Shown here: positions 12,377-20,377 of the stretch, piece by piece | Layout of the letters: every line of letters begins with the position of its first letter | Numbering within the stretch: the stretch's first letter is position 1 | From: Nocardia pneumoniae NBRC 100136 | GTDB lineage: Bacteria > Actinomycetota > Actinomycetes > Mycobacteriales > Mycobacteriaceae | Assembly: GCF_000308755.1 (NCBI RefSeq) | Contig: NZ_BAGF01000016.1 | Location: 62,001 to 126,000, forward strand | Length of the DNA stretch: 64,000 nucleotides | Reading direction: 5' to 3' | The notes under the pieces: model-generated | The model's database searches: none | What the model saw: only the letters and a program-made list of their open reading frames with translations | What the model was told of the DNA's origin: nothing | Translations under genes and position numbers: made by a program

Positions 12377-12844
12377 CGCGAGCCTTCCCGAGAGCAGGTG
12401 TCATGTCGAGTGGTGGAGACATGAGTGCTCGAACATATGTGTGATCGGAGTGAGACTAAACCGGCCGCTGCGCGTGGTCAATGTCGTCGACGGGGGCCGA
12501 GGGGCGACACGCCGAAACAGGGAAATCCCCGGTACGACCCGAATATCCGGATGAGCGGCTGTTTTGCCGATGCCTCCGCGTGTCGAAACTCCGTTCGAAT
12601 TCACAGAGCATCCAGTGACCGGAAACGGTATCGTAGGCGTTCGCTATCCGGCCGACCGGGGTGACGCCATGCGCTTGCGCGCAGGGAGCATTCCCGGATC
12701 CGCCCGGCTTGGAAGCGTGGCAGAACTCGGAGCGGCCGCGGCAACGCGGAAACGCCGATCGATGAAACCATTCCTCGCCGAGAAATTCGATTCGATCCTT
12801 CGTCGCGCCCACACCCTCCAAGGCGAACGCAATTCGTCCCCCGC
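12377..12844. other. Intergenic stretch, no supported gene
   Basis: About 470 bp upstream of the minus-strand DUF2637-like gene and downstream of the CPBP protease gene. Only short frames without family features were found. The proximal part should carry the promoter of the large gene. Confidence 0.55.
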
Positions 12845-13591
12845 TCAGGTGAGCGTGGTGTGCCACACGACCGCGGCGGCCAATGCTCCTGCACCGTTCA
12901 CCGACCAGTGCAGGGCGATCGGGGCGAGCAGGCTGCCGCTGCGGTGGCGCAGCCAGGTGAATACGACACCGGCCGCGGCCGTCGCGACGACGGCGAGCAT
13001 GATCCCGATGACCTGCCCGGCGACGCCGCCGCCGATGACTCCGGTCAGGCCGCGGTTGCCGGAGGTGAGCCCGAGCGAGGACGCGATGTGCCAGAGTCCG
13101 AACAGCAGCGAGCCCGCCGCGAAGACGCCGCGCGCACCGTAGGCGCGGTGGAGTGTGCCGTGCAGCACACCGCGGAAGGCGAGTTCCTCGGGGATGACGG
13201 TCTGCAACGGGATGACGATCATCGAGGCGATCAACGCGCCGGAGATGGTCGCATACCGATCGGCCAGGAAGAACGGACGGGTGATCGGCAGTGCCGCGCC
13301 GATCGCCACGACGGCGAGGACCAGTGCCACCGCGGCCAGGCCGTAGACCGAACCGCGCCGCCAGTGCCGCGGCGAAAGGCCCAGTTCCGACCAGCCGAGC
13401 CCGCGCCTGCGCATCAGCGCGAGCAGCACCACGGCGGCGACCGGCACCGTCACGATGTTCGCCCACGCCGTGGTGAAGTGCGCGATCAGATTGGTGCCTG
13501 CCAGGACGACCACGACGACGGCGACGTCGATGTAGGCGTGCATCTTGTGGCGTGGATGGGGCGCTGCTGCTGCTCGGTCCGGCTCAGACAT
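12845..13591 (-). CDS. CPBP family intramembrane glutamic endopeptidase (CAAX-protease-like)
   Basis: A 248-residue integral membrane protein with about 7-8 hydrophobic segments. The three CPBP motifs are present: PEELAFRG (EExxxR type) near residue 132, FGLWHIA near 165, and HWSVNG near 230. The two adjacent glutamates and following Arg, together with the His and Asn of the later motifs, form the active site of Rce1-like proteases. Bacterial members act in bacteriocin self-immunity or protein maturation. No bacteriocin gene is visible nearby. The neighbours give no functional clue. Confidence 0.88.
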   Translation of the reverse strand: MSEPDRAAAAPHPRHKMHAYIDVAVVVVVLAGTNLIAHFTTAWANIVTVPVAAVVLLALMRRRGLGWSELGLSPRHWRRGSVYGLAAVALVLAVVAIGAALPITRPFFLADRYATISGALIASMIVIPLQTVIPEELAFRGVLHGTLHRAYGARGVFAAGSLLFGLWHIASSLGLTSGNRGLTGVIGGGVAGQVIGIMLAVVATAAAGVVFTWLRHRSGSLLAPIALHWSVNGAGALAAAVVWHTTLT

Positions 13592-13652
13592 CCGGACCAG
13601 TGTACGAATCGGTGCTGGGCCCGCTACGGGCCATGCTTCCCACTGCCAGACA

Positions 13653-13844
13653 GGTCACATTTCCCGTCGTCTCCGAGGATGCCGACGTCCGCGCAGGGCA
13701 CAAGTGCGCGGCAGCGACGCCGGAGGCCGAACGGTCACATTTTCGGGTCGTGTCCGAGACCCGAGATCCGCGCGATTGACAAGCGGCGAATTGCCCGGCG
13801 CGAGCCGGAGTCGGACGATCACGTTTCTCGGTCGTCTCCGAGAC
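13653..13844. repeat. Diverged tandem repeat, about 80-84 bp unit, 2.4 copies
   Basis: A block beginning GGTCACATTTCCCGTCGTC recurs at 13653, 13733 and 13817 (the last as GATCACGTTTCTCGGTCGTC), each ending TCCGAG. Between blocks the spacer also matches in part: TCCGCGC, then ACAAG, then GCCGGAG before the next unit. The array fills the gap between the protease and pseudouridine synthase genes. No transcript or function is known. Confidence 0.7.
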
Positions 13845-13874
13845 CGCCGAGGGTGGCGTACATAAAACCGCACA

Positions 13875-14825
13875 TCATGCGGTGCGATCGGACAGGCACC
13901 CGGCCCACCCGTGCGGATCGGTCCAGGCCTGCAACGTGCGGGTGGTGTCGAAGCGGCGTGGTTCCCGGGTGACCGGATCGGTGAACTCGAGCGAGGCGGC
14001 CAGCAGTTGCAGCGGCTTGCGGAAGTCGTCGACCGGCTTGTCGGTGAGGACGGGATAGAAGTCGTCGCCGAGGATCGGGATGCCGAGGCTGTTCATGTGC
14101 AGTCGCAACTGGTGGGTGCGGCCGGTATGCGGGCGCAGCCGATAGCGACCGAGCCCATCGCGGTGCTCGAGCAGTTCGATCTCGGTTTCGGCGTTGGGTT
14201 CGCCCGGCACCTCTTGGGCCGCGAGCACGTGCTTCTCTTTGATGATCCGGCTGCGCACCACGCGCGGCAGCGCGAGGCTGGGATCGAACCGCGCGATCGC
14301 CTCGTACTCCTTGCGCACGGTGCGCTTGTGGAACATGGTCTGATACGCGCCGCGCCGGGCGGGATTGATCACGAACAGGACCAGGCCCGCCGTGCCGCGA
14401 TCCAGTCGATGAGCCGGGACCAGATCGGGGAGGTCTAGTTCCCGGCGCAGCCGCACCAGCGCGGTCTGCAGGATGTGCTTGCCGCGCGGGATGGTGGCCA
14501 GGAAGTGGGGTTTGTCGACCACGAGCAGGTCGTCATCGCGGTGCACGATGGGGATGTCGAACGGCACCACGGTCTCCTCGGGCAGATCGCGGTGGAACCA
14601 GATCGCGCCGCCCGGCACGTATGGCGCGTCGGGGGCGATCGGCCCGTCCAGGTCGACGATGCCGCCGGTGTGCAGCAGTTCGTCGATCCGCGCGGCGGGC
14701 ACCCGGGGCAGGCGCTCCACCAGGTGGTCCCGGATGGTCGCCCAGTGGCCCTGCTCCGGTAATCGCAGCCGGGCCGGGTCCAAGCCGTGCCGCTTCGGCA
14801 ACGGCGGTTGTTGCCGCCTTCTCAT
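13875..14825 (-). CDS. RluA-family pseudouridine synthase
   Basis: A 316-residue RNA pseudouridine synthase. The catalytic motif VPAHRLDRGTAGLVLF holds the active-site Asp. DDDLLVVDKPHFLATIP lies upstream, and RTHQLRLHMNSLGIPILGD is the C-terminal RluA signature. Such enzymes isomerise specific uridines in 23S rRNA or tRNA. The N-terminal ~70 residues resemble the short S4-less extension of actinobacterial members. The target uridine cannot be deduced. It is a monocistronic unit on the minus strand. Confidence 0.92.
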   Translation of the reverse strand: MRRRQQPPLPKRHGLDPARLRLPEQGHWATIRDHLVERLPRVPAARIDELLHTGGIVDLDGPIAPDAPYVPGGAIWFHRDLPEETVVPFDIPIVHRDDDLLVVDKPHFLATIPRGKHILQTALVRLRRELDLPDLVPAHRLDRGTAGLVLFVINPARRGAYQTMFHKRTVRKEYEAIARFDPSLALPRVVRSRIIKEKHVLAAQEVPGEPNAETEIELLEHRDGLGRYRLRPHTGRTHQLRLHMNSLGIPILGDDFYPVLTDKPVDDFRKPLQLLAASLEFTDPVTREPRRFDTTRTLQAWTDPHGWAGCLSDRTA

Positions 14826-14876
14826 CGGTAACGACCCTAGTAGGCGGGTGAACAGGGCATATCCGAGGCCGCCGGT

Positions 14877-15455
14877 TCACCGTGCGCGGACCGCGATCCC
14901 TGGGTAGTCCAGCACCAGTCCGGACTTGTCGTACTCGAGGGTGCAGCTGAAATCGAATTCGGGTGCCGAATACGCGAACCGCGGTCCGTGCTCGCCGTCG
15001 GCTATGCGGACATAGCGCTGTTCCATCCGGGCCACCGCGGCCCCGGACGCCAGCACGTACGCCGCGGGTGCGTCCGCGTCGTCGCCGATCTCCTGCGCCA
15101 ACCGATGCACCGGCAGCGCGTTGGTCAGTGCGGAGGACTCCAGATCCACGTCCAGGCAACCGTCGAGCAGCGATGCGGGCATGCCGTCCAGGAACCACGA
15201 TCCCGCGCCGTCCGACTCCAGCACCAGCGTGTTCCAGCCGCCTGGTTTGCGGATGGCCACCTGGGCCCGGCGCGTCCGCCATTCGGTGTCGAGCGCGATT
15301 CGGTAGTCCACCACCCACGCCGCGCCGTCCTCGACGGCCGTCGTGCAGCCGTCGATGAGCACGCCGAGTTCGGTGACCCGGAAGTAGGCCACCTCGAACC
15401 CTTCGCGTGCGGTCCGATGCCGCCAGGCGGCGGTGGACGGCGGCGGCGCGAACAT
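14877..15455 (-). CDS. Putative glycolipid-binding domain protein (DUF1089-like)
   Basis: About 192 residues, no signal peptide, matching in character the actinobacterial putative glycolipid-binding family: W-RH near the start, VDYRIALDTEWRTR, GWNTLVLESDGAGSWFLDG, LDGCLDVDLESSALTNALPVHRL. It probably folds as a barrel binding lipids; no catalytic residues are apparent. ATG codons at 15455 and 15458 are both possible and neither has a strong ribosome-binding site. It follows the split-barrel oxidoreductase gene closely and is probably cotranscribed with it. Confidence 0.7.
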   Translation of the reverse strand: MFAPPPSTAAWRHRTAREGFEVAYFRVTELGVLIDGCTTAVEDGAAWVVDYRIALDTEWRTRRAQVAIRKPGGWNTLVLESDGAGSWFLDGMPASLLDGCLDVDLESSALTNALPVHRLAQEIGDDADAPAAYVLASGAAVARMEQRYVRIADGEHGPRFAYSAPEFDFSCTLEYDKSGLVLDYPGIAVRAR

Positions 15456-15463
15456 CATGGGGA

Positions 15464-15913
15464 TCAGAACCCGCGCAGCCGATCCGGGGTGACGCGCAGG
15501 ACGACCGAGTACTCGGCGTAGAACTGCTCGTCGGTCATGTTGATCGAGCGAAGGCCGTCGGTGTACTTCGCGGTGAACGCCGCGATTTCGTCCGCGCCGG
15601 GCCGCTGTTCGTCGACGCGCGCCGCGCCGGTGAGCACGACGACGTCGCCGCCGGTGGCGGTGCTGTTGAGGTTCAGCGCGACCCGGGGATTGCGCAGGAT
15701 GTTGCGGATCTTCGGCTGGCCGGGCTTGCTGAAGATCAGGAATTCACCGTCGCGCCACTGGAACCAAACGGGGTTCGGCTGCGGTGTTCCGGTGGGGCCG
15801 ACGGTGGTCAGCCAGAGAATGGATTCACGGTTCAGGCGTTCGGCTACCTTCGCGCCGAACTCGGTCGCGGTGTCGACGACGGGGGCGGATCGGTCGGATG
15901 CCGTTGTGGTCAT
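15464..15913 (-). CDS. PPOX-class F420-dependent oxidoreductase (Rv3369/TIGR03667-like)
   Basis: A 149-residue split-barrel protein of the pyridoxamine-oxidase superfamily. The pattern LNRESILWLTTVGPTGTPQPNPVWFQWRDGEFLIFSKPGQPKIRNILRNPRVALNLNS matches the mycobacterial Rv3369 group of deazaflavin- or heme-binding enzymes. The frame is open upstream, but MTTTASD at 15913 gives the family's normal length of about 145-150. No strong ribosome-binding site is seen. The stop lies 8-9 bp before the glycolipid-binding-type gene, so the two form an operon. Confidence 0.85.
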   Translation of the reverse strand: MTTTASDRSAPVVDTATEFGAKVAERLNRESILWLTTVGPTGTPQPNPVWFQWRDGEFLIFSKPGQPKIRNILRNPRVALNLNSTATGGDVVVLTGAARVDEQRPGADEIAAFTAKYTDGLRSINMTDEQFYAEYSVVLRVTPDRLRGF

Positions 15914-16008
15914 GGCAGAGACAACACCGCGCCTCCCGGGACGATTCCGCTCGACACAGAAAAAGCCGATTCGCGGCGCCCGAGCGCACGCCCGCGGGAC
16001 GCGCGCCA

Positions 16009-16203
16009 TTACGGCGTTGCCCGCTCGTCCAGCACCATCAATCGGGCCTCGACCAGCGTCCTGCGTGCGCGCCGCCGGACTCGGCACAGTTCGACGCTGC
16101 AATCCAAGTGCACCTGCATGGCCCGGTGCGCTTGGCCCGCGGTGAGTTCGCCCGGGTCCCGCGCGCAGTTGGTCAAAGCCGAAAAAAGGTTCGCGCCATA
16201 CAT
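16009..16203 (-). CDS. Small conserved-looking protein (64 aa)
   Basis: The start MYGANLFSALTNCARDPGEL has AGGAG 8 nt upstream, a strong ribosome-binding site. The sequence ends VELCRVRRRARRTLVEARLMVLDERATP, a Cys-x-VRRRAR-TLVEA pattern that looks like small actinobacterial proteins of unknown role. Two cysteines (TNCARD and DCSVELC region) could bind metal. Function unknown. Confidence 0.55.
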   Translation of the reverse strand: MYGANLFSALTNCARDPGELTAGQAHRAMQVHLDCSVELCRVRRRARRTLVEARLMVLDERATP

Positions 16204-16476
16204 ATTCGCCACTCCTATGTGGTCAAGTGGTTCGCTTTCCGTCGAAGTTAGCGATGCACATGCGCTATCGGACCACGATTCGGCACCGTTCACGGAGGTT
16301 TACCCGACCCGTCGACAGCTCGAAAACCTCAGGTTCGGAGCAGTTTTCGCACATTGACGGAACACGTCCCGCAGGACAACGCCGGGTTCGCGAGCCTTTC
16401 CATGCGGCCGCGCGGATTCGGCGTCGATCGAGTGGTCGCGCACGAGGTCGTCCTCGGGAATGACCGAGGGTATGAC

Positions 16477-17184
16477 CTACTTCCAGTAGGCCTGGTACTT
16501 GATCGAGGTCTTGGGCAGGCCGTGGGTGGTCTTGAAGGTCTTCACGATCGACCGGGTGGTCTGGCCGCAGCAGGCGACCCACGCGAAGGCGTCGTCGGCG
16601 CAGGTGATCTCCTGCGCCTGCTCACGCAGCAGGCGACCGTCGTCGATCCGTTGCAGCCAGGTCACCTGGTGGTGCGGCTTGTTGCGCACCGGCAGGGTGA
16701 CGTCCGATTCGTGCTGCCACTCCAGCCAGACCCGGGCCGGGACGTCGCCGATCGCGTCGAGCAGCGAGTTGATCGCGGGCAGGGAAGCCGTGTCGCCGAA
16801 TACGAGATACTCGCTCGGCGGCCGTTCGGGCAGTTGGAAATCTGAGCCGAGCACCGTGACGTCGAGGTGGTCGCCGACGGCAGCGCGCTGCGCCCACCGG
16901 GTGGCCGGACCATCGTGCAGCGCGAATTCGATGGCGAATCGGTCATTCGCCGGGTCGGGGTCGACAAGGGTGTAGCCGCGATGGTGCAGCTTGTCGCTCT
17001 CGCCGTCCGGAATCCAGCAGCGGATCCACTGCGTGGGATGCACCGGATGCTTTTCCAGCAGCCCGCCCGCGGTGAAACCGATGCGCAGATAGTTGTCGGT
17101 GATCTTCTCGGTGGAGGTGACCGTGATCCGGTAGTCGTCCCCACCCCAAGCCTTGACCAGCAGACCGTTGAATCCCTTACCCAT
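16477..17184 (-). CDS. Siderophore-interacting protein (ViuB/SIP family ferric reductase)
   Basis: A 235-residue FAD-binding SIP-type reductase that frees iron from ferric siderophores in the cytoplasm. The FAD-binding strand reads HHRGYTLVDPDPANDRFAIEFALHDGPATRWAQRA. The NAD(P)H-binding half has EYLVFGDTASLPAINSLLDAIG and a C-terminal FAWVACCGQTTRSIVKTFKT segment. A strong IdeR box lies 5 bp upstream of the ATG and there is no ribosome-binding site, so the message is probably leaderless. It is transcribed away from the nbt genes but belongs to the same iron regulon. Confidence 0.93.
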   Translation of the reverse strand: MGKGFNGLLVKAWGGDDYRITVTSTEKITDNYLRIGFTAGGLLEKHPVHPTQWIRCWIPDGESDKLHHRGYTLVDPDPANDRFAIEFALHDGPATRWAQRAAVGDHLDVTVLGSDFQLPERPPSEYLVFGDTASLPAINSLLDAIGDVPARVWLEWQHESDVTLPVRNKPHHQVTWLQRIDDGRLLREQAQEITCADDAFAWVACCGQTTRSIVKTFKTTHGLPKTSIKYQAYWK

Positions 17185-17189
17185 GGCAG

Positions 17190-17208
17190 TTAGGTTAGCC
17201 TAACGGAA
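17190..17208. promoter_or_regulatory. IdeR (DtxR-type) iron box upstream of the SIP gene
   Basis: TTAGGTTAGCCTAACGGAA matches the 19-bp consensus TTAGGTTAGSCTAACCTAA at 17 of 19 positions. On the minus strand a -10-like TAACCT (17197-17192) lies inside the box, 7 nt before the ATG. A GCGACA -35-like element (17220-17215) lies 17 bp further upstream. Iron-loaded IdeR would cover the promoter. Confidence 0.85.
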
Positions 17209-17240
17209 GTGGATTGTCGCGTGTGGCGCGTGTCACGCCG

Positions 17241-17265
17241 AACGGCCCCGCATCGCGGGGCCGTT
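17241..17265. terminator. Rho-independent-type hairpin
   Basis: A perfect 10-bp stem (AACGGCCCCG / CGGGGCCGTT) with a 5-nt loop lies 20 bp after the stop of the MTB12-like gene on the minus strand. It separates that gene from the SIP gene. No U-tract follows, as is usual in this group. Confidence 0.75.
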
Positions 17266-17284
17266 GCCCCTGAGGCGCAGGCGA

Positions 17285-17755
17285 TTACAGGTTGCAGGGC
17301 AGGAACGCCACGCTGGCGATGGTGCATTCGGCGTCTCGGGTGAGCTTCCAGGTGCCGTCGATCTGCTTCCAGGTCAGGTCGAAGTAGAACGGGTCGAAGC
17401 CGTCCACCGCGGTTTGCAGCTGTGCGCTGAGGATGTTGCCGTTCACGCTGACCGGGCCGAGGATGGTCCAGCGGAAGCTCGGCGGAGCGCTGGCCATGGC
17501 AGCGCCGACCTGGTCGAGCAGCGGCAGGCCCGCCTCGCCCGCTTCGAGTTCGGCTGCGCGGACCGAGCGCGCCGCGCCGGTGTTGATGGCCGTCTGCAGC
17601 TTGGCCTTCAGCTCGCCCGGACCGGGCGCGGCGGCTTGCGGCGGGGCGGTCAGCGGTGCGGCGGTCGCGGGGGCGGTGGCCGCGACGGTGCCGAAGGCGC
17701 CGAATAGTGCGACAGCGGCGAGCATTGCGGCCTTGGTGCGGGTGGTCCTGAACAT
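17285..17755 (-). CDS. Secreted low-molecular-weight antigen MTB12-like protein
   Basis: A 156-residue exported protein. The signal peptide (MFRTTRTKAAMLAAVALFGAFGTVAATAPATAAP) is followed by a Pro/Ala-rich stretch and a compact domain containing FRWTILGPVSVNGNILSAQLQTA and FYFDLTWKQIDGTWKLTRDAEC, like the C-terminal domain of mycobacterial MTB12/CFP-2. Two cysteines near the C terminus may pair. The open frame extends upstream past 17755, but the signal peptide fixes the start at this ATG. It lies between two iron-regulated units; its own role in iron uptake is unproven. Confidence 0.75.
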   Translation of the reverse strand: MFRTTRTKAAMLAAVALFGAFGTVAATAPATAAPLTAPPQAAAPGPGELKAKLQTAINTGAARSVRAAELEAGEAGLPLLDQVGAAMASAPPSFRWTILGPVSVNGNILSAQLQTAVDGFDPFYFDLTWKQIDGTWKLTRDAECTIASVAFLPCNL

Positions 17756-17816
17756 GCGTGTCCATCCAATCGTTTTGCGAGGCGGGTTCGGTGATGCCGA
17801 TACCCATCGAGCAATA

Positions 17817-17835
17817 TAAGGTAAGCCTATGCAAA
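17817..17835. promoter_or_regulatory. IdeR-like iron box upstream of nbtG
   Basis: TAAGGTAAGCCTATGCAAA matches the IdeR consensus at 14 of 19 positions. It lies 75 bp before the nbtG GTG and about 60 bp from the divergent MTB12-like start, so it could affect both. An IdeR site before nbtG is also known in N. farcinica. Confidence 0.7.
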
Positions 17836-17910
17836 CTTGGAGGCCAGGTTGCTGCTGTACCGGCAGGCGGAGGGGCGGGTGCAGCGCTCGCGAGAGAGTG
17901 GGAGAGCGGA

Positions 17911-19221
17911 GTGGAGACCCTACTGGTAGTCGGCGCGGGGCCGAAAGCCCTTGCGGTAGCGGCGAAAGCCCATGTGCTGCGGAAGCTGGGGCTGTCCGCG
18001 CCGAGGGTGGTCGTGGTCGAAGCGCACGCGGTCGGCGGCAACTGGCTACCCAGCGGCGGCTGGACCGACGGTCGGCACCGGCTCGGCACCAGCCCGGAGA
18101 AGGACATCGGCTTTCCGTACCACTCCACTTGGGCACGAGGACACAACCGCGCCATCGACGAGGCCATGATGGCCTACAGCTGGACGTCCTTCCTGGTCGA
18201 GCACGGCACCTACGCCGAGTGGATCGATCGCGGCAGACCGAGTCCGCAACATCATGTCTGGGCCAAGTATCTGCAGTGGGTGGCTCGGCAGATCGAGCTG
18301 GAGCTGGTGCTCGGCACGGTGTGCTCGATCCGGCAGCGCCACGAGATAGCGGGCGACGGCTGGGCGGTCGAGGTACTCGGCGCCGACGGCGCCCGCACCG
18401 AAATCGACGCCGACGCCTTGATGCTCACCGGACCTGGGCGCAGCGGCAAGGCGCTGGCCGAGCATCCTCGGGTGCTCAGCATCGCCGAGTTCTGGGACCT
18501 CGCGGGTAGACGAAGCCTTCCGGTCTGCTCGCGGGCCGCGGTGATCGGCGGCGGCGAGACCGCGGGCTCGGCGCTGGACGAGCTGGTTCGGCACGAAATG
18601 CTCACCATCTCGGTGATCTCGCCGATGGCCACTATTTATACCCGCGGCGAAAGCTACTTCGAGAACTCGCTGTTCAGCGATCCGACCAAGTGGAACGCGC
18701 TGAGCATCCAGGAACGCCGTGACGTCATCCGGCGCACGGACCGCGGCGTGTTCTCCGTTCGGGTGCAGGAAAGCTTGCTGGGCGACAATCGAGTCCATCA
18801 CTTGCAAGGGCGGGTGACCCGCATCGCCGAGTGCGGCGAGGGCGTCGCCGTGACGTTGCGCAACGAACTGCGCGCCGACCAAGTGCACAACTTCGACCTG
18901 GTGGTGGACGCGACCGGCGGCCAGCCGCTGTGGTTTCTGGAACTCTTCGACGCCGAAGCGGCGGATCGGCTGGAGCTGGCCGTGGGCGGGCCGCTGACCC
19001 AGGCGCGGCTCGAGGCCTCGATCGGTTACGACCTGGCGGTGTCCGGTTTGGCGGCGAAGCTGTATCTGCCGAATCTGGCGGCGCTGGCGCAGGGACCCGG
19101 CTTCCCGAATCTGAGCTGCCTGGGCGAACTTTCCGATCGAGTGCTGCGGACCGCGCCGTCGCGTGCTGGAGGCATGCGGCGGAGCGCGATGACGGGCCAC
19201 GCCGGAAGCGCAATCAGATAG
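17911..19221 (+). CDS. nbtG: L-lysine N6-monooxygenase for siderophore biosynthesis
   Basis: A 436-residue flavin-dependent N-hydroxylating monooxygenase of the MbtG/NbtG type. It hydroxylates the side-chain nitrogen of lysine (or the lysyl residue) to build the two hydroxamates of nocobactin/mycobactin siderophores. The FAD motif VVGAGPKALAVAAKA is at residues ~6-20. FPYHSTWARGHNRAIDEAMMAYSW follows, and the NADPH motif AVIGGGETAGSALDELV is near 212. The length equals that of MbtG (about 430). The frame is open upstream, but GTG 17911 is chosen because it lies downstream of the iron box with GGAG 7 nt before it. A formyltransferase gene follows after 40 bp. Confidence 0.9.
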   Translation: METLLVVGAGPKALAVAAKAHVLRKLGLSAPRVVVVEAHAVGGNWLPSGGWTDGRHRLGTSPEKDIGFPYHSTWARGHNRAIDEAMMAYSWTSFLVEHGTYAEWIDRGRPSPQHHVWAKYLQWVARQIELELVLGTVCSIRQRHEIAGDGWAVEVLGADGARTEIDADALMLTGPGRSGKALAEHPRVLSIAEFWDLAGRRSLPVCSRAAVIGGGETAGSALDELVRHEMLTISVISPMATIYTRGESYFENSLFSDPTKWNALSIQERRDVIRRTDRGVFSVRVQESLLGDNRVHHLQGRVTRIAECGEGVAVTLRNELRADQVHNFDLVVDATGGQPLWFLELFDAEAADRLELAVGGPLTQARLEASIGYDLAVSGLAAKLYLPNLAALAQGPGFPNLSCLGELSDRVLRTAPSRAGGMRRSAMTGHAGSAIR

Positions 19222-19236
19222 GCTAGGCTAGCCTTA
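19218..19236. promoter_or_regulatory. IdeR-like iron box between nbtG and the formyltransferase gene
   Basis: ATAGGCTAGGCTAGCCTTA matches the consensus at 15 of 19 positions and contains a strong internal palindrome. It overlaps the nbtG stop codon and ends 25 bp before the formyltransferase ATG, giving that gene its own iron-controlled promoter. Confidence 0.75.
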
Positions 19237-19261
19237 GCTTATCTGAGATGAGGTTCGTTTC

Positions 19262-20197
19262 ATGCGTATCGTGTCGTTCGGCTTCCAGACCTGGGGGCGC
19301 AAAACCCTGCAGGCTCTGATCGATTCGGAGCACGAGGTGGTGCTCGCGGTCACCCATCCGGCCAGCGCGCAGTCCTACAAGGCGATCTGGTCGGATTCGG
19401 TCGAGGAACTGGCCCGCGAACACGGCATTGCGGTACATCTCACCGAACGGGCCGACGCCGAGACCATCGACCTGGTGAAGCGGGCCGAGCCCGATGTCAT
19501 CGTGGTCAACAGCTGGTACACCTGGATGCCCGCCGAGCTGTACAACCTGCCGCCGCACGGCACGCTGAACCTGCACGATTCGCTGCTGCCCAAGTTCACC
19601 GGCTTCTCTCCAGTGCTATGGGCGCTGATCAGCGGCGAATCCGAATTCGGCCTGACCGTGCACCGCATGGACGACGGCTTGGACACCGGCGACATCCTGG
19701 TTCAGCACTCGCTGCCCATCGGTCCCAACGACACCGGCACCGATCTGGTGCTGCGCGGCATGGAGTTGATTCCCGGCGCGCTGAACGATGCGCTGGCCGC
19801 GTTGGAGTCCGGCACGGCGGTTTGGCGACCACAGAACAAGGCCGAACGAACCTACTTCCACAAGCGTTCCGAGCGCGACAGTCTCATCGACTGGAGCTGG
19901 ACGGCCGAGGATCTGGAGCGTTTCGTCCGCGCGCTGTCCGAGCCGTATCCACGCGCGTTCACCTTCTATCGGGGTGAACGGATCGAGGTGCTCGAGGCGC
20001 GCGTGTCGCAGGCGCGCTACGGCGGCACCCCCGGCCGGGTGATCGTGCAGGAAGGCGGTGGCGCGGTGGTCGCCGGACCCGACGCTCATCGCGGTGGCAA
20101 TCGCGGCCTGGTGATCACTCGCGTTCGCACCGCGGCGGGTGTCGAGCACTCCGGGGCCGAGTTCTTCACGCGTGGCGGTTATCTCGCGGACCGGTGA
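19262..20197 (+). CDS. Methionyl-tRNA-formyltransferase-like hydroxylysine/amine formyltransferase
   Basis: A 311-residue formyltransferase that would use 10-formyl-tetrahydrofolate. The catalytic Asn-His pair lies in LNLHDSLLPKFTGFSP (~105) and the catalytic Asp in GLDTGDILVQ (~142). A C-terminal FMT-like domain follows (FHKRSERDSLIDWSWTAEDLERFVRALSEPYPRAFTFYRGERIEV). It resembles FxbA of exochelin synthesis more than the housekeeping Fmt. Position after nbtG and its own iron box indicate formylation of N6-hydroxylysine, as in formobactin, amamistatin and brasilibactin. The ribosome-binding site GAGG lies ~8 nt upstream. Family and context are strong; the in vivo acceptor is inferred. Confidence 0.88.
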   Translation: MRIVSFGFQTWGRKTLQALIDSEHEVVLAVTHPASAQSYKAIWSDSVEELAREHGIAVHLTERADAETIDLVKRAEPDVIVVNSWYTWMPAELYNLPPHGTLNLHDSLLPKFTGFSPVLWALISGESEFGLTVHRMDDGLDTGDILVQHSLPIGPNDTGTDLVLRGMELIPGALNDALAALESGTAVWRPQNKAERTYFHKRSERDSLIDWSWTAEDLERFVRALSEPYPRAFTFYRGERIEVLEARVSQARYGGTPGRVIVQEGGGAVVAGPDAHRGGNRGLVITRVRTAAGVEHSGAEFFTRGGYLADR

Positions 20198-20224
20198 CGG
20201 AGCACCCGGCGACACTCTCGCTAT

Positions 20225-20243
20225 TTAGGGTAGCCTAGGCTAA
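20225..20243. promoter_or_regulatory. IdeR-like iron box upstream of the nbtABCDE operon
   Basis: TTAGGGTAGCCTAGGCTAA matches the consensus at 16 of 19 positions. It lies about 135 bp before the thioesterase start and is the only candidate promoter region for the ~15-kb assembly-line operon. Confidence 0.8.
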
Positions 20244-20377
20244 TATTGGGCGTCCGACCAAAGACCATCATCAGTCAGTGCAGCGAGCGGGGGGTGTTGT
20301 ACGCCGCCGACAACAGTAGCGGCTCGTGGTGCGCGTAGTCGCGCCGCGGGACGTCCGGCGGGAGCAGGAGTCAAAAA

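Noticed and set aside
12456..13466. 336-codon minus-strand frame overlapping the CPBP protease
   Set aside because: Out of frame with the protease, which has all three family motifs; Arg-rich shadow.
13653..13844. CRISPR-like spaced repeats
   Set aside because: Only about 2.4 diverged copies, the spacer regions also match each other, and no cas genes are present.
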